Source: an uncultured Clostridia bacterium (GTDB lineage: Bacteria > Bacillota > Clostridia > Oscillospirales > Ruminococcaceae). Taken from it: a stretch of 6,454 bases of DNA. The DNA lies in assembly GCA_937893735.1 (NCBI GenBank), contig CALBGD010000343.1, positions 1 through 6,454 of the forward strand. The letters are read 5' to 3'. The notes below the pieces were generated by a model that did no database searches, had not been told where the DNA came from, and saw nothing but the letters and a program-made list of their open reading frames with translations. This document shows, one piece after another, positions 5,162-6,454 of the stretch. The stretch's first letter is position 1. The number at the start of each line of letters is the position of its first letter. The translations under genes and the position numbers were made by a program.

Positions 5162-5191
5162 GGGAATATTATAATATAAATCGGGAATATT
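5162..5191. promoter_or_regulatory. Candidate AraC-type operator: two GGGAATATT repeats 21 bp apart
   Basis: Identical nonamers at 5162-5170 and 5183-5191 have the same orientation, with start points exactly 21 bases apart, two helical turns. AraC-family proteins commonly bind paired direct half-sites at this spacing. One copy overlaps the -10 and start of the AraC-family gene's promoter; the other ends in its -35. Binding there would repress the regulator's own gene. Assignment to this regulator is inferred from position. Confidence 0.5.
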
Positions 5192-5196
5192 GTCAA
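5168..5196 (-). promoter_or_regulatory. Sigma-A promoter of the AraC-family gene
   Basis: On the minus strand, a perfect TTGACA (complement of 5191-5196) and a perfect TATAAT (complement of 5168-5173) are 17 bases apart. The start should be near 5161, giving a leader of about 255-275 bases that contains two repeat copies and several hairpins. Confidence 0.85.
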
Positions 5197-5225
5197 TTGC
5201 TCATTTTGATTATAGAGAATATAAT
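5197..5225 (+). promoter_or_regulatory. Probable promoter of the solute-binding protein gene
   Basis: TTGCTC (5197-5202) and a perfect TATAAT (5220-5225) are 17 bases apart. The poor -35 fits a promoter that needs an activator. It directly abuts the -35 of the divergent promoter at 5168-5196. Other A/T-rich -10-like sequences follow, so the exact start is uncertain. Confidence 0.5.
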
Positions 5226-5425
5226 AATATTATACAGATAAAGGCGAAAATATTTGTGCATATCCGCCAAAGATAACGATTACATATTGTCGGAATTGCC
5301 TAGAGTAATTTAAGTAAAATTCCGCGAAACCGCATGGCTGAGCGGAATACGCAATTGCACAGTACCTTCCGGGACTTACGAAGCTCCCGTCAGATTGCAC
5401 AAAAAAAGTAAAAGGGAGTACGCCA
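5226..5425 (+). promoter_or_regulatory. Leader of the solute-binding protein gene with two hairpins
   Basis: About 190 untranslated bases. ATTCCGC pairs with GCGGAAT (5319-5325 with 5342-5348). CGGGACTT pairs with AAG-c-TCCCG (5370-5389) around ACG with one bulged base. The heptamer ATTGCAC occurs at 5354-5360 and 5394-5400. No T-run follows the hairpins, and I recognise no riboswitch class. The ribosome site AAAGGGAG (5411-5418) ends 7 bases before the ATG. Confidence 0.4.
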
Positions 5426-6454
5426 ATGAATTTAAAGAAAACCGCCGCCTGCGCCTTGATCCTCGCGATGGTGATGGGGCTGACCGCGTGCGATGACGAG
5501 GCTCCGCAGCAGAGCTCCGGCTCGAATGCCGCGACGGCGCCCGCTGTTACCACGACGACTTCGGCCTCCACGACCACCGACCCCAACGCAGGGCTCGACA
5601 TGACCGACAAGGAGACCAAGGAGCTGGACACCTCCGCCTGCCCGCCCAGCGGAAACGCCGGAGTTATAAAGTACCTCGGATTCTACGACATCGCCTCCGA
5701 CCAGAAGGGAACCGAGCAGTGCCTCATCTTCCAGTCTGACCTGTACGGCGGCACCATCGAGTACACCAGCGCCCCCTACGGCACGGCGTATTTCGAGAAG
5801 CTGACAACGCTTATCTCCAGCGACGATTCCCCGGACCTTGTGACCAAGGACGCGATGCTCTATCCCGGAAACGTCAGCAAGAACCTCTTCGAGCCGCTCG
5901 ACGACTACTTCGACCTCTCCACCCCGCTGTGGTCGGACATGAAGAGCGTTGTGGACAGCTTCGCATGGAAGAACAGGCACTACTATTATCCGCATCGCAC
6001 CACGACAAAGTACGCGCTGAACTACAATAAAAAGACCATCGCGGACAACGACCTCACAGACCCCTACGACCTGTACAGGGCGGGCGAGTGGACGTGGGAC
6101 GCGTGGCGCGACCTGATGATACAGTTCTGCGACAAGAGCGATGATCACGTTGGATTCTACACCACCAACGACACGATAACAAGCTTCATCGCCACCACCG
6201 GAACCACCCTCATCGACACCCAGCCGGACGGCACCATCACAAACAACTTCCTTTCCGCGGACGTTTCCCGCGCGATGACGTTCCTTGAGGGGCTCTGCCG
6301 CGACGGCCTGACCTACGACAAGTCCTACGGCGACTGGGTTTCCCCGCAGGTGTTCTCCACCGTTTCCGACAAGCTGCTGTTCACCTGCACCGAGCCGGAG
6401 TGGACATACATAGCCGAGACCGAGAACCTCCAGAACCCGAAGGGCGTTGAGAAT
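5426..6454 (+). CDS. ABC-transporter extracellular solute-binding lipoprotein, family 1 (sugar type), 5' part
   Basis: The frame is open from ATG 5426 to the window end: 343 residues without a stop, so the C-terminus is missing (these proteins usually run to about 420-500). Residues 1-22 are a lipoprotein signal peptide (MNLKK, hydrophobic core, LTAC with Cys22). Residues 23-65 are a Thr/Ser/Ala-rich linker. The binding fold follows: IEYTSAPYGTAYFEKLTTLI (111-130) then SSDDSPDL, the family's 'aSGd.PDl' region; LFEPLDDYFD (154-163); ALNYNKKTI (197-205); and EWTWDAWRDL (221-230), typical of carbohydrate-binding family 1 proteins. It would capture an oligosaccharide outside the membrane and deliver it to permeases, probably encoded just downstream. 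AAAGGGAG lies 7 bases before the start. The divergent AraC-family gene is the likely regulator. The ligand is unknown. Confidence 0.88.
   Translation, partial: MNLKKTAACALILAMVMGLTACDDEAPQQSSGSNAATAPAVTTTTSASTTTDPNAGLDMTDKETKELDTSACPPSGNAGVIKYLGFYDIASDQKGTEQCLIFQSDLYGGTIEYTSAPYGTAYFEKLTTLISSDDSPDLVTKDAMLYPGNVSKNLFEPLDDYFDLSTPLWSDMKSVVDSFAWKNRHYYYPHRTTTKYALNYNKKTIADNDLTDPYDLYRAGEWTWDAWRDLMIQFCDKSDDHVGFYTTNDTITSFIATTGTTLIDTQPDGTITNNFLSADVSRAMTFLEGLCRDGLTYDKSYGDWVSPQVFSTVSDKLLFTCTEPEWTYIAETENLQNPKGVEN

Noticed and set aside
5240..5425. Riboswitch or T-box in the solute-binding protein leader
   Set aside because: Hairpins are present but no known aptamer core, T-box motif or terminator was found.
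5432..6148. Long minus-strand open frame opposite the solute-binding protein
   Set aside because: Low-complexity Val/Arg/Gly-rich translation without a ribosome site, lying over a clear family 1 binding protein on the plus strand.

Overview
The window looks like chromosome from a Gram-positive, spore-forming-lineage member of the Clostridia, most like Ruminococcus or another Oscillospiraceae. The reasons are a Spo0A-type response regulator, lipoprotein signal peptides, strong AGGAGG-like ribosome sites, AT-rich sigma-A promoters set against GC-rich third codon positions, and interspersed palindromic repeats. The genus is inferred; no species marker is present.

Layout. Positions 1-67 are the last 21 codons of a PLP-dependent sulfhydrylase-type enzyme, followed by a terminator at 190-220. 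Positions 273-510 are an imperfect palindromic, MITE-like element. Next comes a single tRNA-Gln(CTG) gene (585-660) with its own consensus promoter and terminator. Convergent to it, on the minus strand, is a 473-residue lipoprotein of the SGNH/GDSL hydrolase family (770-2191), with a consensus promoter at 2258-2286. Positions 2290-2790 hold no convincing gene but a run of strong hairpins, one of which is the terminator of the next gene. That gene (2794-3573, minus) encodes a Spo0A homologue whose phospho-acceptor aspartate is replaced by glutamate. Upstream of it, also on the minus strand, is an AraC-family regulator with an N-terminal cupin domain (3946-4905). Diverging from that is the first 343 codons of a lipoprotein sugar-type solute-binding protein (5426 to the window end).

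How the parts may work together. The AraC-type regulator and the solute-binding protein are divergent and have back-to-back core promoters (5168-5196 and 5197-5225). Two GGGAATATT direct repeats lie exactly 21 bp apart over the regulator's own promoter, a spacing typical of AraC-family operators. The simplest reading is a sugar-responsive regulator controlling itself and the transporter operon that begins at 5426. The SGNH lipoprotein may act on the same kind of polysaccharide at the cell surface, but it has its own promoter and nothing in the sequence ties it to that circuit. 

The main oddities are the glutamate-for-aspartate receiver in the Spo0A homologue, the repeat-filled leader between the AraC gene and its promoter, a hairpin module present at two loci with a compensatory base-pair change, and an AATTCCGAATT-type repeat present at three sites.
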